From: an uncultured Blautia sp.
GTDB lineage: Bacteria > Bacillota > Clostridia > Lachnospirales > Lachnospiraceae
Reading direction: 5' to 3'
Assembly (NCBI GenBank): GCA_934371915.1
Contig: CAKROE010000058.1
Location: 1-14,156 of the forward strand
Length of the DNA: 14,156 nucleotides
Below the pieces are notes generated by a model that worked only from the letters and a program-made list of their open reading frames with translations, was not told the DNA's origin and did no database searches. The position numbers were made by a program, and so were the translations under genes. Below, piece by piece: positions 1 through 7,178 of the stretch. How positions within the stretch are numbered: position 1 is the stretch's first letter; every line of letters starts with the position of its first letter.

Positions 1-1529
1 TGAATCGTTTCCTGAAGTCTCTCCAGCGTCTCTTTCTGAGTCATCTGTCCACCGCTGAGCTGAACATTATTTCCGCTTCCTGTCGCTGAAATATCTGCAA
101 GCAGACGACGAACCTGTTCCATCGTCTTGCAGGATAATTTCTGATACTGAGCAAAATCCTGAAGTTTCTGTTCAAATGCCTCAACCACTTCGCGATTTGC
201 TTTTGCCACATCTGCATTACCTTTGCTTGCTGCGGAAATGCGTTCCATTCCCTGCGCTGCGGCCTCGACATATTTCTGCATGGTCTGGTTACATGCAACC
301 CAGAATTTTGCAGAAGAGGTCTCTGCTTCCTTAAGATAATCAGCAAGGTGCTGGTAATCTGCCTGCTGCTGTTTCTGGATTGTCTGATTATCCTGTACAA
401 TGCGGCCAGCCACAGAAATATATTCTTTCTGAATGCTTACGGACTCTTCAAGCATCTTTTTCATTGTAGTCTCATGCTCTACGTATGCGTCACTGAGCTG
501 CCTGCTCATAGCCTGATAGAGATTTGTCGTATAGTTTACATTGTCCGTCTGCGCATCTTTCAGCTGAGTAAGTGCTTTCCCGAAATCTGCAAACTGTGTT
601 TCAAATGATGCATTCATTTCTTTCAGGAATGCATCCAGAATCTCTTTTACTGCATCTTCCTGGCATCTGGTCACAGAATCAACCAGTGTATCCAGAGAAT
701 CGTTCATTTTTTTGAAAGTTGGTGTAATGACTTTCTCAAAGCTGTCTGCCATTTTTACAGAAAACTGCTCTGCCATCTGATTCATTGCTGCAGTCTGATT
801 CTTCTGGCTTGCAACCAGAAGGTTCATGGATTCACTCTCCGCACTTGGCATGACATATGTATGGAAACGGTCAAGAAACAGCTGAAGATTCTCTGTCATA
901 GAAGAATATTCGCTCTTCATTCCTGAAGTATAAACGATGGAAAATGCAATACCGTAAATAGATGTCAGGAATGCAACCTTGATACCATCGACCAGAGAAG
1001 AGACAGAACTTGTCATCGCCTCATAATCTGACGGCTGAAAATCCTTAAGTCCCCATACCAGACCTACAAAGGTACCTAAGATACCGATACTGGTAAAAAG
1101 ATCCGGTGCCATTTCCAGAAGCCGTTTATGCACGTGCATATCGAGGTCATCTTCATTCAGAAATTCTTCGATGTCCACAATTCCTTCCTGGCTCTTCGCA
1201 ATACTGTCTGTAAATGCCTTCATCTTGCCATCCAGATAGGCATGATGAAAAATCCCGTTCAGTGATGCCACTTTATCCGGTGCTACTCTTCCCGGCATCT
1301 TAAAGGCATCCTCCAGCTCATCTGCTGCATCCTTCAATGCAAGCGAAAGCTTATTCATGCGAAACATTCCGCCAAACAGCCCCACGATATAGACAACTGC
1401 AATGATACCGAGAAAAATAAAGTTGTAGATCAGCACACTTGCCGCACTGTTGCCTACGTACAATGTCATTCCGAGAGCAGCTGCAAGCACAGCCAGAAAC
1501 AACACGACATTCATGATTTTTTTCCTCAT
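1..1529 (-). CDS. MotA/TolQ/ExbB-type proton channel protein with long helical tail (ZorA-like), 3' end cut off
   Basis: At least 509 codons read without a stop from ATG 1529 to the window edge, so the C-terminus is missing. The start has a good ribosome site (GGAGG at 1540-1536, 6-nt gap). Predicted membrane segments lie at about residues 6-26, 33-56, 143-161 and 182-201. The last two carry the family signature: GTFVGLVWGL (152-161) and GIKVAFLTSIYGI (182-194), with Thr153 and Thr189 at the places where ExbB/TolQ-type channels have polar residues on the proton path. Residues 203-509 are Gln/Glu/Lys/Ala-rich with no Pro/Gly clusters until about 483, so probably one long helical tail. TolQ and ExbB are far shorter (about 230-245 aa); four N-terminal segments plus a long tail resembles ZorA of the Zorya anti-phage motor. 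An ordinary envelope motor of unknown function is equally possible. The partner (MotB/ZorB-like) would lie beyond position 1. It has its own promoter. Confidence 0.85.
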   Translation of the reverse strand, partial: MRKKIMNVVLFLAVLAAALGMTLYVGNSAASVLIYNFIFLGIIAVVYIVGLFGGMFRMNKLSLALKDAADELEDAFKMPGRVAPDKVASLNGIFHHAYLDGKMKAFTDSIAKSQEGIVDIEEFLNEDDLDMHVHKRLLEMAPDLFTSIGILGTFVGLVWGLKDFQPSDYEAMTSSVSSLVDGIKVAFLTSIYGIAFSIVYTSGMKSEYSSMTENLQLFLDRFHTYVMPSAESESMNLLVASQKNQTAAMNQMAEQFSVKMADSFEKVITPTFKKMNDSLDTLVDSVTRCQEDAVKEILDAFLKEMNASFETQFADFGKALTQLKDAQTDNVNYTTNLYQAMSRQLSDAYVEHETTMKKMLEESVSIQKEYISVAGRIVQDNQTIQKQQQADYQHLADYLKEAETSSAKFWVACNQTMQKYVEAAAQGMERISAASKGNADVAKANREVVEAFEQKLQDFAQYQKLSCKTMEQVRRLLADISATGSGNNVQLSGGQMTQKETLERLQETI

Positions 1530-1610
1530 AGCTAACCTCCCTGTAGTGTTTAATTTATTCTTATTTTTTTGCAAAAAAGCATTGATTTCATACTATTTTC
1601 TGCCTTTTCT

Positions 1611-1639
1611 ATCATATCATATCACAATTTTACGAACAA
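1611..1639 (-). promoter_or_regulatory. Promoter of the MotA/TolQ-like gene
   Basis: On the minus strand a -35 TTGTTC (1639-1634), a 17-bp spacer and a -10 TATGAT (1616-1611) with a TGA extension. Transcription would start near 1604, leaving a leader of about 75 nt that contains the A/T palindrome TTTTTTGCAAAAAA. It follows the terminator of the pheS-pheT-phosphatase unit, so the channel gene is probably a separate transcription unit. Confidence 0.65.
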
Positions 1640-1689
1640 GCTGTTTTCCTGACTTTACCCGTTTCTCACAAAATTTTCATATTTCCGGC

Positions 1690-1722
1690 AAAAAACAGGC
1701 AGCTCTTTTACGAACCGCCTGT
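1690..1722 (-). terminator. Intrinsic terminator of the pheST-phosphatase unit
   Basis: Minus-strand hairpin with 11 paired positions (arms 1722-1712 and 1705-1695, two G-U pairs), loop GTAAAA, followed directly by a U-run (1694-1690). It starts 4 bases after the stop codon of the histidine phosphatase gene. Confidence 0.9.
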
Positions 1723-1726
1723 CTCA

Positions 1727-2341
1727 TTATGCATATACTTTATCTTCTTCCAGAAGCACAGCCTCACCATCTTTAACTTCAACGATATTCACGCCACAGT
1801 TCGGCGGAACATGTCCATGCCAGAAGTCTTTCGGATCCTGATAAATGTTCTGAAGAAGTGCGCGCACTGCACAACCGTGCGATGCGATCAGAATCGTTTT
1901 GTCCTGATAATCCGGATTGCCGGTTACTTCTTCCCAGAATTCTTTTGTCCGTGCAAGAATATCTGAAATATTCTCTCCGTTCTTCGGACGTTCAAATTTC
2001 CATGGATCATTAAAAAACTTCTCCATCTGCTCATTCAGAAATACATGATCATCTGTAAAGCAGACAACACCTTCCAGTTCACCAAAATTGATTTCCTGAA
2101 TTCTTTTGTCCTCGATGACAGGCACCTTATGTGGCTGCTTTTCGAGAATCAGCTCTGCCGTCCTTCGTGCCCGCACAAGGGGACTGGTGATACAGAGATC
2201 AAACGGGACTTCTTTTAATGCTTCACCCGTTTTCTCTGCAAGCTCGATTCCCTTCTCTGCAAGTGGGATATCCGCCGTTCCCTGCACTTTGTGGAGTTCG
2301 TTCCACACGGTTTCCCCGTGCCGTACAACATAAAGTTTCAT
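1727..2341 (-). CDS. Histidine phosphatase family protein (phosphoglycerate mutase-like)
   Basis: 204 aa, full length for the family. The catalytic RHGE motif is at residues 7-10 (His8 is the phospho-acceptor), with Arg57 in SPLVRARRTAE, an acidic pair in FGELEG (88-90) and the second histidine in SHG (His155). All the residues needed for phosphatase or mutase chemistry are therefore present. The family includes cofactor-dependent phosphoglycerate mutases and many broad phosphatases (PhoE, CobC, GpmB types); the short length favours a phosphatase, but the substrate cannot be read from sequence. Its ATG overlaps the pheT stop codon by one base (TGATG), so it is probably translationally coupled to pheT and under the same T-box control. 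A cytosolic protein is expected, as there is no signal peptide. Confidence 0.9.
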   Translation of the reverse strand: MKLYVVRHGETVWNELHKVQGTADIPLAEKGIELAEKTGEALKEVPFDLCITSPLVRARRTAELILEKQPHKVPVIEDKRIQEINFGELEGVVCFTDDHVFLNEQMEKFFNDPWKFERPKNGENISDILARTKEFWEEVTGNPDYQDKTILIASHGCAVRALLQNIYQDPKDFWHGHVPPNCGVNIVEVKDGEAVLLEEDKVYA

Positions 2342-4758
2342 CAGCTTCTCAGCTCGATTCCAAGGTTTGTCAGACCATTCAGGATCTTCTTCATTGCAGC
2401 TGTGATTTCAGTTTCTTCCAGAGTCTTGTCATGATCACGGAATACAACAGAATAAGCCATGGATTTGTATCCGGCTTTGATCTGTGCACCTTCATAAATA
2501 TCAAAGAGCTGATAAGATTCAAGAATCTTTCCGCCTCTCTGCTCCAGAATATCTTCAATCTGACCTGCAAGCACATGTTTCGGAACAACCATACTTAAGT
2601 CACGGGTAACTGCCGGATATTTTGCAATTCCGCTGAATTTGTGGTTGAATCCACAGAATTCAAGGATATCCTGAATATCGATCACTGCAACATAAGTTCT
2701 TTCTCCGATTCCATAATTGTCTGCAACGATCGGATGTACCTCACCGAGATAACCGACTACTTTTCCTTCGTAGCTGATGTTGGCCTGTCTGCCCGGATGC
2801 AGGTATGTCTTATTGCTGTCCGGTGTATAATGAACTTTTTTCTTCATGCCGGATTTTTCGAAGAACTCTTCTACAACACCCTTCATGTCAAAGAAATCAC
2901 CGGCTCCGTACATACCAAGAGTAAAGTGTGTCCTTTCATCCGGAAGCTCAGTCAGCGGAAGTGCCTTCGGCAGATAAACTTTACCGATCTCGTACAGACG
3001 AACACCTTTGTTTCTTCTGTTGTAGTTGGTTGCCAGAGAAGACAGCATACCATGCAGTGTGGTCGTACGCATGATGCTGTAATCTTCACCAAGCGGATTA
3101 CTGATCGTAATAACTTTACGAAGATCACTGTCCTGCGGAATGCGAAGTTTATCGAATACCTTCGGGCTTTCGAAAGAATATGTCATTCCTTCGGAGAATC
3201 CACAGTATTCTGCAATATCTCTTGCCACATTCTCGATGCGGAGTTTGAACGGAAGTTTACCTGTAGTAGCTTCTCCGTTTGGAAGTGTGGTCGGAATTTT
3301 ATCATATCCGAAGAATCTTGCAACTTCCTCTGCTACGTCTGCCATGCAATGGATATCCTGACGGAAAGTAGGCGCTACGATCTCGTTTGTCTCCGGATCC
3401 AGTGTCAGTTCAACTTTTGCAAGGTATGCAAGCATTTCTTCTTTTGTAAGGTCGGTTCCGAGAAGTGCATTGATGCGTTCCGGCTCAAACGGTACTCTGG
3501 AAGGCTCTCTTACTTCATTGCAGACATCTACGATTCCGCCTACAACTTCACCGGCTCCCAGTTCTTCCATAAGCTGGCATGCACGGTCGATTGCTGCTTT
3601 TGCGTTGTTCGGGTCAAGACCTTTTTCGAATTTACCGGATGCATCGGTACGAAGTCCGATCCTCTTTGAAGAAAGACGGATGTTTGTACCATTAAAGCAT
3701 GCTGCCTCAAACAGAACCGTATGCACATTGTCTGTGATCATGGAGTTTTCGCCACCCATAATACCGGCAATGCCGACTGCTTTCCTGCCATCACAGATCA
3801 TCAGTACCTGATCGTCCATCTCACGTTCCTGACCATCCAGTGTTACAAATTTCTCTCCGGTTTTCGCACGACGTACAATGATTTCTCTTCCTTCGATGGT
3901 ATCCAGATCGTATGCATGCATCGGCTGTCCGTATTCTTCCATAACATAGTTTGTAATATCTACAAGGTTGTTGATCGGACGGATGCCGTTGGAAGCGAGG
4001 CATCTCTGCATCCATTTCGGTGACGGGCCGATCTTGACATTTTTTACAACTCTTGCCATATATCTCGGGCAAAGTTCCGGATCTTCCACGGTAACTTTGA
4101 TATAGTCAGATGCTTTTTCATCGTTTCCTGTTTCTTTGACTACAGGAGGAACGAATTTCTTATCAAAAGTAGCTGCTGCTTCTCTTGCAATTCCAAGTAC
4201 TCCGTAGCAGTCTACACGGTTGGATGTGATCTCATATTCGATAACAACATCATCAAGCCCAAGTGCTTTGATTGCGCTTTCTCCTACTACTGCATCTTCC
4301 GGGAAAATATAAATGCCGTATTCCGGTGCTTCCGGATACATTTCTCTTGAGCTTCCCAGTTCTTCGATGGAGCACATCATACCGCAGGATTCTATGCCTC
4401 TGAGTTTTCCTTTTTTGATTTTGATTCCGCCGGGAGTCATCTTACCGTCATGTCCGCCGGCAACACGACCACCATCCAGAACAACCGGTACTTTATCACC
4501 TTCTTTGACATTCGGGGCACCTGTTACGATCTGAACAGTCTCTGTTCCGATATTTACCTGACAGATAATCAGTTTATCTGCATCAGGATGTTTTTCTATT
4601 TTTTCAATCTGTCCGATCACAATCTTATCCAGATCTGCGTCCAGTTTTTCGAAACCTTCCACTTTTGTTCCTGACAGTGTCATGGCATCTGTGTATTCCT
4701 GGGCTGTTACATCCAGATCCGGCACATACATTTTAATCCAGGACATTGATGTATTCAT
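2341..4758 (-). CDS. pheT: Phenylalanine--tRNA ligase beta subunit
   Basis: 805 aa, the usual length for bacterial PheT. It forms the alpha2-beta2 enzyme that charges tRNA-Phe, providing tRNA binding and editing of mischarged Tyr-tRNA. Visible parts: N-terminal EMAP/OB-type tRNA-binding domain at about 45-157 (IGQIEKIEKHPDADKL, MMCSIEELG), the central B3/B4 editing and B5 regions (about 210-480), the catalytic-like core, and a C-terminal FDX-ACB anticodon-binding domain at about 711-805 (KYPAVTRDLSMVV, RDHDKTLEE). ATG 4758 is preceded by AGGTGG (4773-4768) with a 9-nt gap. It lies 158 bp after pheS rather than being tightly packed. A perfect TATAAT (4791-4786) sits in that gap without a good -35, so an internal promoter is possible but weakly supported. 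Confidence 0.98.
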   Translation of the reverse strand: MNTSMSWIKMYVPDLDVTAQEYTDAMTLSGTKVEGFEKLDADLDKIVIGQIEKIEKHPDADKLIICQVNIGTETVQIVTGAPNVKEGDKVPVVLDGGRVAGGHDGKMTPGGIKIKKGKLRGIESCGMMCSIEELGSSREMYPEAPEYGIYIFPEDAVVGESAIKALGLDDVVIEYEITSNRVDCYGVLGIAREAAATFDKKFVPPVVKETGNDEKASDYIKVTVEDPELCPRYMARVVKNVKIGPSPKWMQRCLASNGIRPINNLVDITNYVMEEYGQPMHAYDLDTIEGREIIVRRAKTGEKFVTLDGQEREMDDQVLMICDGRKAVGIAGIMGGENSMITDNVHTVLFEAACFNGTNIRLSSKRIGLRTDASGKFEKGLDPNNAKAAIDRACQLMEELGAGEVVGGIVDVCNEVREPSRVPFEPERINALLGTDLTKEEMLAYLAKVELTLDPETNEIVAPTFRQDIHCMADVAEEVARFFGYDKIPTTLPNGEATTGKLPFKLRIENVARDIAEYCGFSEGMTYSFESPKVFDKLRIPQDSDLRKVITISNPLGEDYSIMRTTTLHGMLSSLATNYNRRNKGVRLYEIGKVYLPKALPLTELPDERTHFTLGMYGAGDFFDMKGVVEEFFEKSGMKKKVHYTPDSNKTYLHPGRQANISYEGKVVGYLGEVHPIVADNYGIGERTYVAVIDIQDILEFCGFNHKFSGIAKYPAVTRDLSMVVPKHVLAGQIEDILEQRGGKILESYQLFDIYEGAQIKAGYKSMAYSVVFRDHDKTLEETEITAAMKKILNGLTNLGIELRS

Positions 4759-4796
4759 GTTTTATATCCACCTTTCGAATTTTTCATTATAGACTC

Positions 4797-4918
4797 TGAA
4801 ATCCAGCCGCTGACGCGTCTGCCGATCCACCTGCGGTGGCTCTCAAAGATTTCATCGTTAAACTTGCACAGAAAGTAAATACTCGCTTCGCTCGTGCTTC
4901 CTTTCTGCTGTGCAAGTT
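4797..4918 (-). repeat. Dyad-rich structured spacer between pheS and pheT
   Basis: The gap contains a large inverted repeat whose 11-base arms (4861-4871 and 4908-4918) match perfectly; pairing continues for 4 more bases (4872-4875 with 4901-4904) after a 3-base bulge. The pheS stop codon overlaps the outer arm. Next come CCACC-TGC-GGTGG (4827-4839) and the palindrome GACGCGTC (4812-4819). There is no U-run, so it is not an ordinary terminator. It looks like an RNA processing or stability element, or a dispersed intergenic repeat; no coding sequence is seen. Confidence 0.6.
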
Positions 4919-5942
4919 AAAACTGTTTTAAGAATCTGACATCATTCTCATAGAGAAGACGCATGTCATCGATTTCATATTTCAGGAGTGCGATACGTTC
5001 CAGACCTACACCAAACGCAAATCCTGTATATTCATCCGGATCAATGCCGCACATTCTAAGCACATTCGGATGAACGGTACCGCAGCCGAGGATTTCGATC
5101 CAGCCGGAGCCTTTACAGAAACGGCAGCCTTTTCCACCGCATTTGAAGCAGGAAACATCAACCTCTGCACTCGGCTCTGTAAACGGGAAATGATGTGGTC
5201 TGAATTTTGTCTTTGTCTCCGGTCCGAACAGTTCCTGTGCAAACTCCTGCAGAGTTCCTTTCAGATCTGCAAATGTAATATTCTTGTCGATGACAAGACC
5301 TTCGATCTGATGGAAGGACGGAGAATGTGTCGCATCTACTTCGTCAGGACGGAATACACGTCCCGGTGCGATCATACGGATCGGCAGCTTGCCCTTTTCC
5401 ATGGTACGCGCCTGTACCGGGGAAGTCTGGGAACGAAGAAGAATAGAATCATTGATAAAGAATGTATCCTGCTCATCTCTTGCCGGATGATCTTCCGGAA
5501 TGTTCAGTTTTGTAAAGTTATAATCTGCATATTCTACTTCCGGACCCTCTACTACTTCGTAGCCCATTCCGATGAAAATACGCTCTACTTCTTCGAGCGC
5601 AATGCTGTTTGGATGACGATGACCGATCATTGCTTTCTTTGCCGGAAGTGTAACGTCGATCACTTCTGCTTTCATTTTTTCTTCACGAAGTGCTTCTTCC
5701 AGTTTCTTTCTGGTTGCTTCCAGATGTTCTTCGATCTTCACACGGGTCTCATTTACCATCTGACCTACTTTCGGACGATCTTCCGGAGCAACATCTTTCA
5801 TACTTTTTAAGATTGCAGTCAACTCACCCTTTTTGCCAAGGTAAGCAACTTTTACTTCATTCAGCCTTTCCGGACGATCTGATTCCTCAATCCGTTTTCT
5901 GGCTGCTTCAGCTAATTCCTGAAGTCTTTCCTTCATATCCAT
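4917..5942 (-). CDS. pheS: Phenylalanine--tRNA ligase alpha subunit
   Basis: 341 aa, normal for bacterial PheS, the catalytic subunit that activates Phe with ATP and transfers it to tRNA-Phe. An N-terminal coiled coil (about 1-90) binds tRNA. Class II motif 2 is visible (GRVFRPDEVDATHSPSFHQ, 194-212), as is motif 3 (GFAFGVGLERIALL, 307-320), with the Phe-pocket alanine in GFAFG. A four-cysteine insert (Cys265, 268, 273, 276) could bind metal, as in other Firmicute PheS proteins. ATG 5942 is chosen because AGGAG (5956-5952) is 9 nt upstream; a second Met at 5936 would be too far. It is transcribed from a T-box leader together with pheT. Confidence 0.98.
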   Translation of the reverse strand: MDMKERLQELAEAARKRIEESDRPERLNEVKVAYLGKKGELTAILKSMKDVAPEDRPKVGQMVNETRVKIEEHLEATRKKLEEALREEKMKAEVIDVTLPAKKAMIGHRHPNSIALEEVERIFIGMGYEVVEGPEVEYADYNFTKLNIPEDHPARDEQDTFFINDSILLRSQTSPVQARTMEKGKLPIRMIAPGRVFRPDEVDATHSPSFHQIEGLVIDKNITFADLKGTLQEFAQELFGPETKTKFRPHHFPFTEPSAEVDVSCFKCGGKGCRFCKGSGWIEILGCGTVHPNVLRMCGIDPDEYTGFAFGVGLERIALLKYEIDDMRLLYENDVRFLKQF

Positions 5943-5967
5943 GGTTTTACTCTCCTTTTTTTAACAT

Positions 5968-5995
5968 AAAAAAATCCGCCCCAAAAAGGGACGGA
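5968..5995 (-). terminator. T-box-controlled terminator before pheS
   Basis: Minus-strand hairpin TCCGTCCC / GGGGCGGA (5995-5988 with 5982-5975, one G-U pair) with a five-U loop and a seven-U tail (5974-5968). Its left arm is shared with the T-box antiterminator, in which CCGTCCCT pairs instead with AGGG and GCGG of the T-box sequence, giving two mutually exclusive folds. Confidence 0.93.
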
Positions 5996-6214
5996 ATTAT
6001 AACCGCGGTACCACCCTGCTTCCCATGGAACTCTCCACAGGCACTTGAGTCATGCTTAACGCGCATCCACGTCGCTTCCTACTGATAGTTCAGAAGCGAA
6101 GCTCCGGCGGGAAAATAAGAAACTGTCTGAACTTAAAGGAGCTTACAGCCGACGACTCCCTCTCTCTGTAAGGAAACAATTTCCTGAAACGCCTTCACAG
6201 CTTTTCACTTATCA
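5968..6214 (-). promoter_or_regulatory. T-box leader, Phe specifier UUC
   Basis: The conserved T-box AGGGTGGTACCGCGG lies at 6017-6003; its UGGU bulge can pair with the ACCA end of uncharged tRNA-Phe. Stem I is visible: its base pairs GAAATTGT (6183-6176) with ACAGTTTC (6126-6119), followed on the 5' side by the AGAGAG GA-motif and an apical GGAG/CTCC stem enclosing GGCTGTAAG. The triplet just inside the base on the 3' side is UUC (6131-6129), a Phe codon followed by a purine, where the specifier should be. The leader should let transcription into pheST proceed when uncharged tRNA-Phe builds up. Confidence 0.95.
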
Positions 6215-7114
6215 GTCTTTATGATGCCACAGCGAAAAAAATCTGTCAAGCAGTTTTTTTATCTGCTGCCATACCGTATACTGCGCCTGACGGAACTGTT
6301 TTTCAAAATATGCATTTACTTCTGCCCCGTAAAGCAAGAGATTCATGCAAAAATAAAGCCACAGCATGACCATGATCAGCGCAGACAGACTTCCATACAT
6401 ATTACTGAAATTCGGAAAAAATGTAAAATACAATGAAAAGAAATAGGAAAACAGTGACCATGCCACAGCAATGATAAATGCCCCCGGCACCTGACTCTTC
6501 AGTGAGGCCTTTCTGTTCGGCAGGTATCTGTACAATACCAGAAAAACAAGAAAAAGCACAACAAAAACAAGAAATGTCTTGGCACTCAAAATTCTTCCTA
6601 CTACCTTTCCGAGTAAAGGCATATGAACGATCAGTTCCGCATGTATCCGGTTACCCATAACCAGAAGCAGAAGACTGGTAATGATCGCAATAATAAACAA
6701 AAACATATATAACATCGAATACAACCGGTTCGTCAGCCAGTTTCGAGTTTCTTTTACGTGATAGATCACGTTCAGTCCCGCAATCAGGGACTGCATGCCC
6801 TTGCAGGAAGACCACAGTGCAAACAGACCGGAAATCGGTACGACTGCTGCACTCTTCGTGAAGACTTCTGCGATGATCTTGAGGACAAAATCCTGTAAAT
6901 TATCCGGAACAAACCCGATGATCACCTGTCTGAGCATCCGGTAAGTAAGCGGTGTATACTGAACAAGTGCGGTAAGTACCAGCACAAAAGGAATAAACGA
7001 CATGATCAGGAAATATGCCGCCTGCGCAGCATATGCACCGATATGATCCTCCTGCATACGTTTTATAAAGCCAAGGATCAGCGCTATCGTGCCTTTTTCT
7101 GATTTTTTTTCCAT
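6212..7114 (-). CDS. YihY/BrkB family inner-membrane protein
   Basis: 300 aa from ATG 7114, preceded by GGGAG (7126-7122) with a 7-nt gap. A longer reading from GTG 7159 is rejected because it starts inside the predicted promoter and has no ribosome site. About six membrane segments are predicted at 32-52, 92-112, 133-153, 180-198, 210-232 and 240-264. The family hallmark near the end, YGSLSALIMVMLWLYF followed by LLLYGAEVNAYFE (240-272), matches the BrkB/YihY signature. The family is widespread; early proposals as ribonuclease BN or a virulence factor are not generally accepted, and the cellular role is uncertain. It carries its own promoter over the stop codon of the SpoIID-like gene, while its 3' end holds the pheST promoter. 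Confidence 0.92.
   Translation of the reverse strand: MEKKSEKGTIALILGFIKRMQEDHIGAYAAQAAYFLIMSFIPFVLVLTALVQYTPLTYRMLRQVIIGFVPDNLQDFVLKIIAEVFTKSAAVVPISGLFALWSSCKGMQSLIAGLNVIYHVKETRNWLTNRLYSMLYMFLFIIAIITSLLLLVMGNRIHAELIVHMPLLGKVVGRILSAKTFLVFVVLFLVFLVLYRYLPNRKASLKSQVPGAFIIAVAWSLFSYFFSLYFTFFPNFSNMYGSLSALIMVMLWLYFCMNLLLYGAEVNAYFEKQFRQAQYTVWQQIKKLLDRFFSLWHHKD
6221..6249 (-). promoter_or_regulatory. Promoter of the pheST T-box unit, inside the end of the upstream gene
   Basis: On the minus strand a perfect -35 TTGACA (6249-6244), a 17-bp spacer and CATCAT (6226-6221) with a TGG extension. The predicted start near 6214 gives a leader of about 270 nt, the right size for the complete T-box. The promoter sits within the last codons of the YihY/BrkB gene. 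Confidence 0.7.
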
Positions 7115-7149
7115 ATTTTTTCTCCCAGGGTCAAATATGTTTGTTGTAC

Positions 7150-7178
7150 ATTTTACCACGAAATCGACTTTCTGTCAT
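7150..7178 (-). promoter_or_regulatory. Promoter of the YihY/BrkB gene
   Basis: On the minus strand ATGACA (7178-7173), a 17-bp spacer and TAAAAT (7155-7150) with a TGG extension. The -35 covers the TGA stop of the SpoIID-like gene. Transcription would start near 7143, leaving a leader of about 30 nt that contains the ribosome site. Confidence 0.6.

Noticed and set aside
2641..3669. Plus-strand open frame of 342 codons
   Set aside because: It lies wholly antisense to pheT, has Cys/Phe/Ile-rich shadow composition, no ribosome site and no recognisable domain.
5070..5810. Plus-strand open frame of 246 codons
   Set aside because: It is antisense to pheS with typical mirror composition (Phe/Cys-rich) and no motif.
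7115..7159. Longer YihY start at GTG 7159
   Set aside because: It lies inside the predicted promoter and has no Shine-Dalgarno site, while ATG 7114 has one at good distance.
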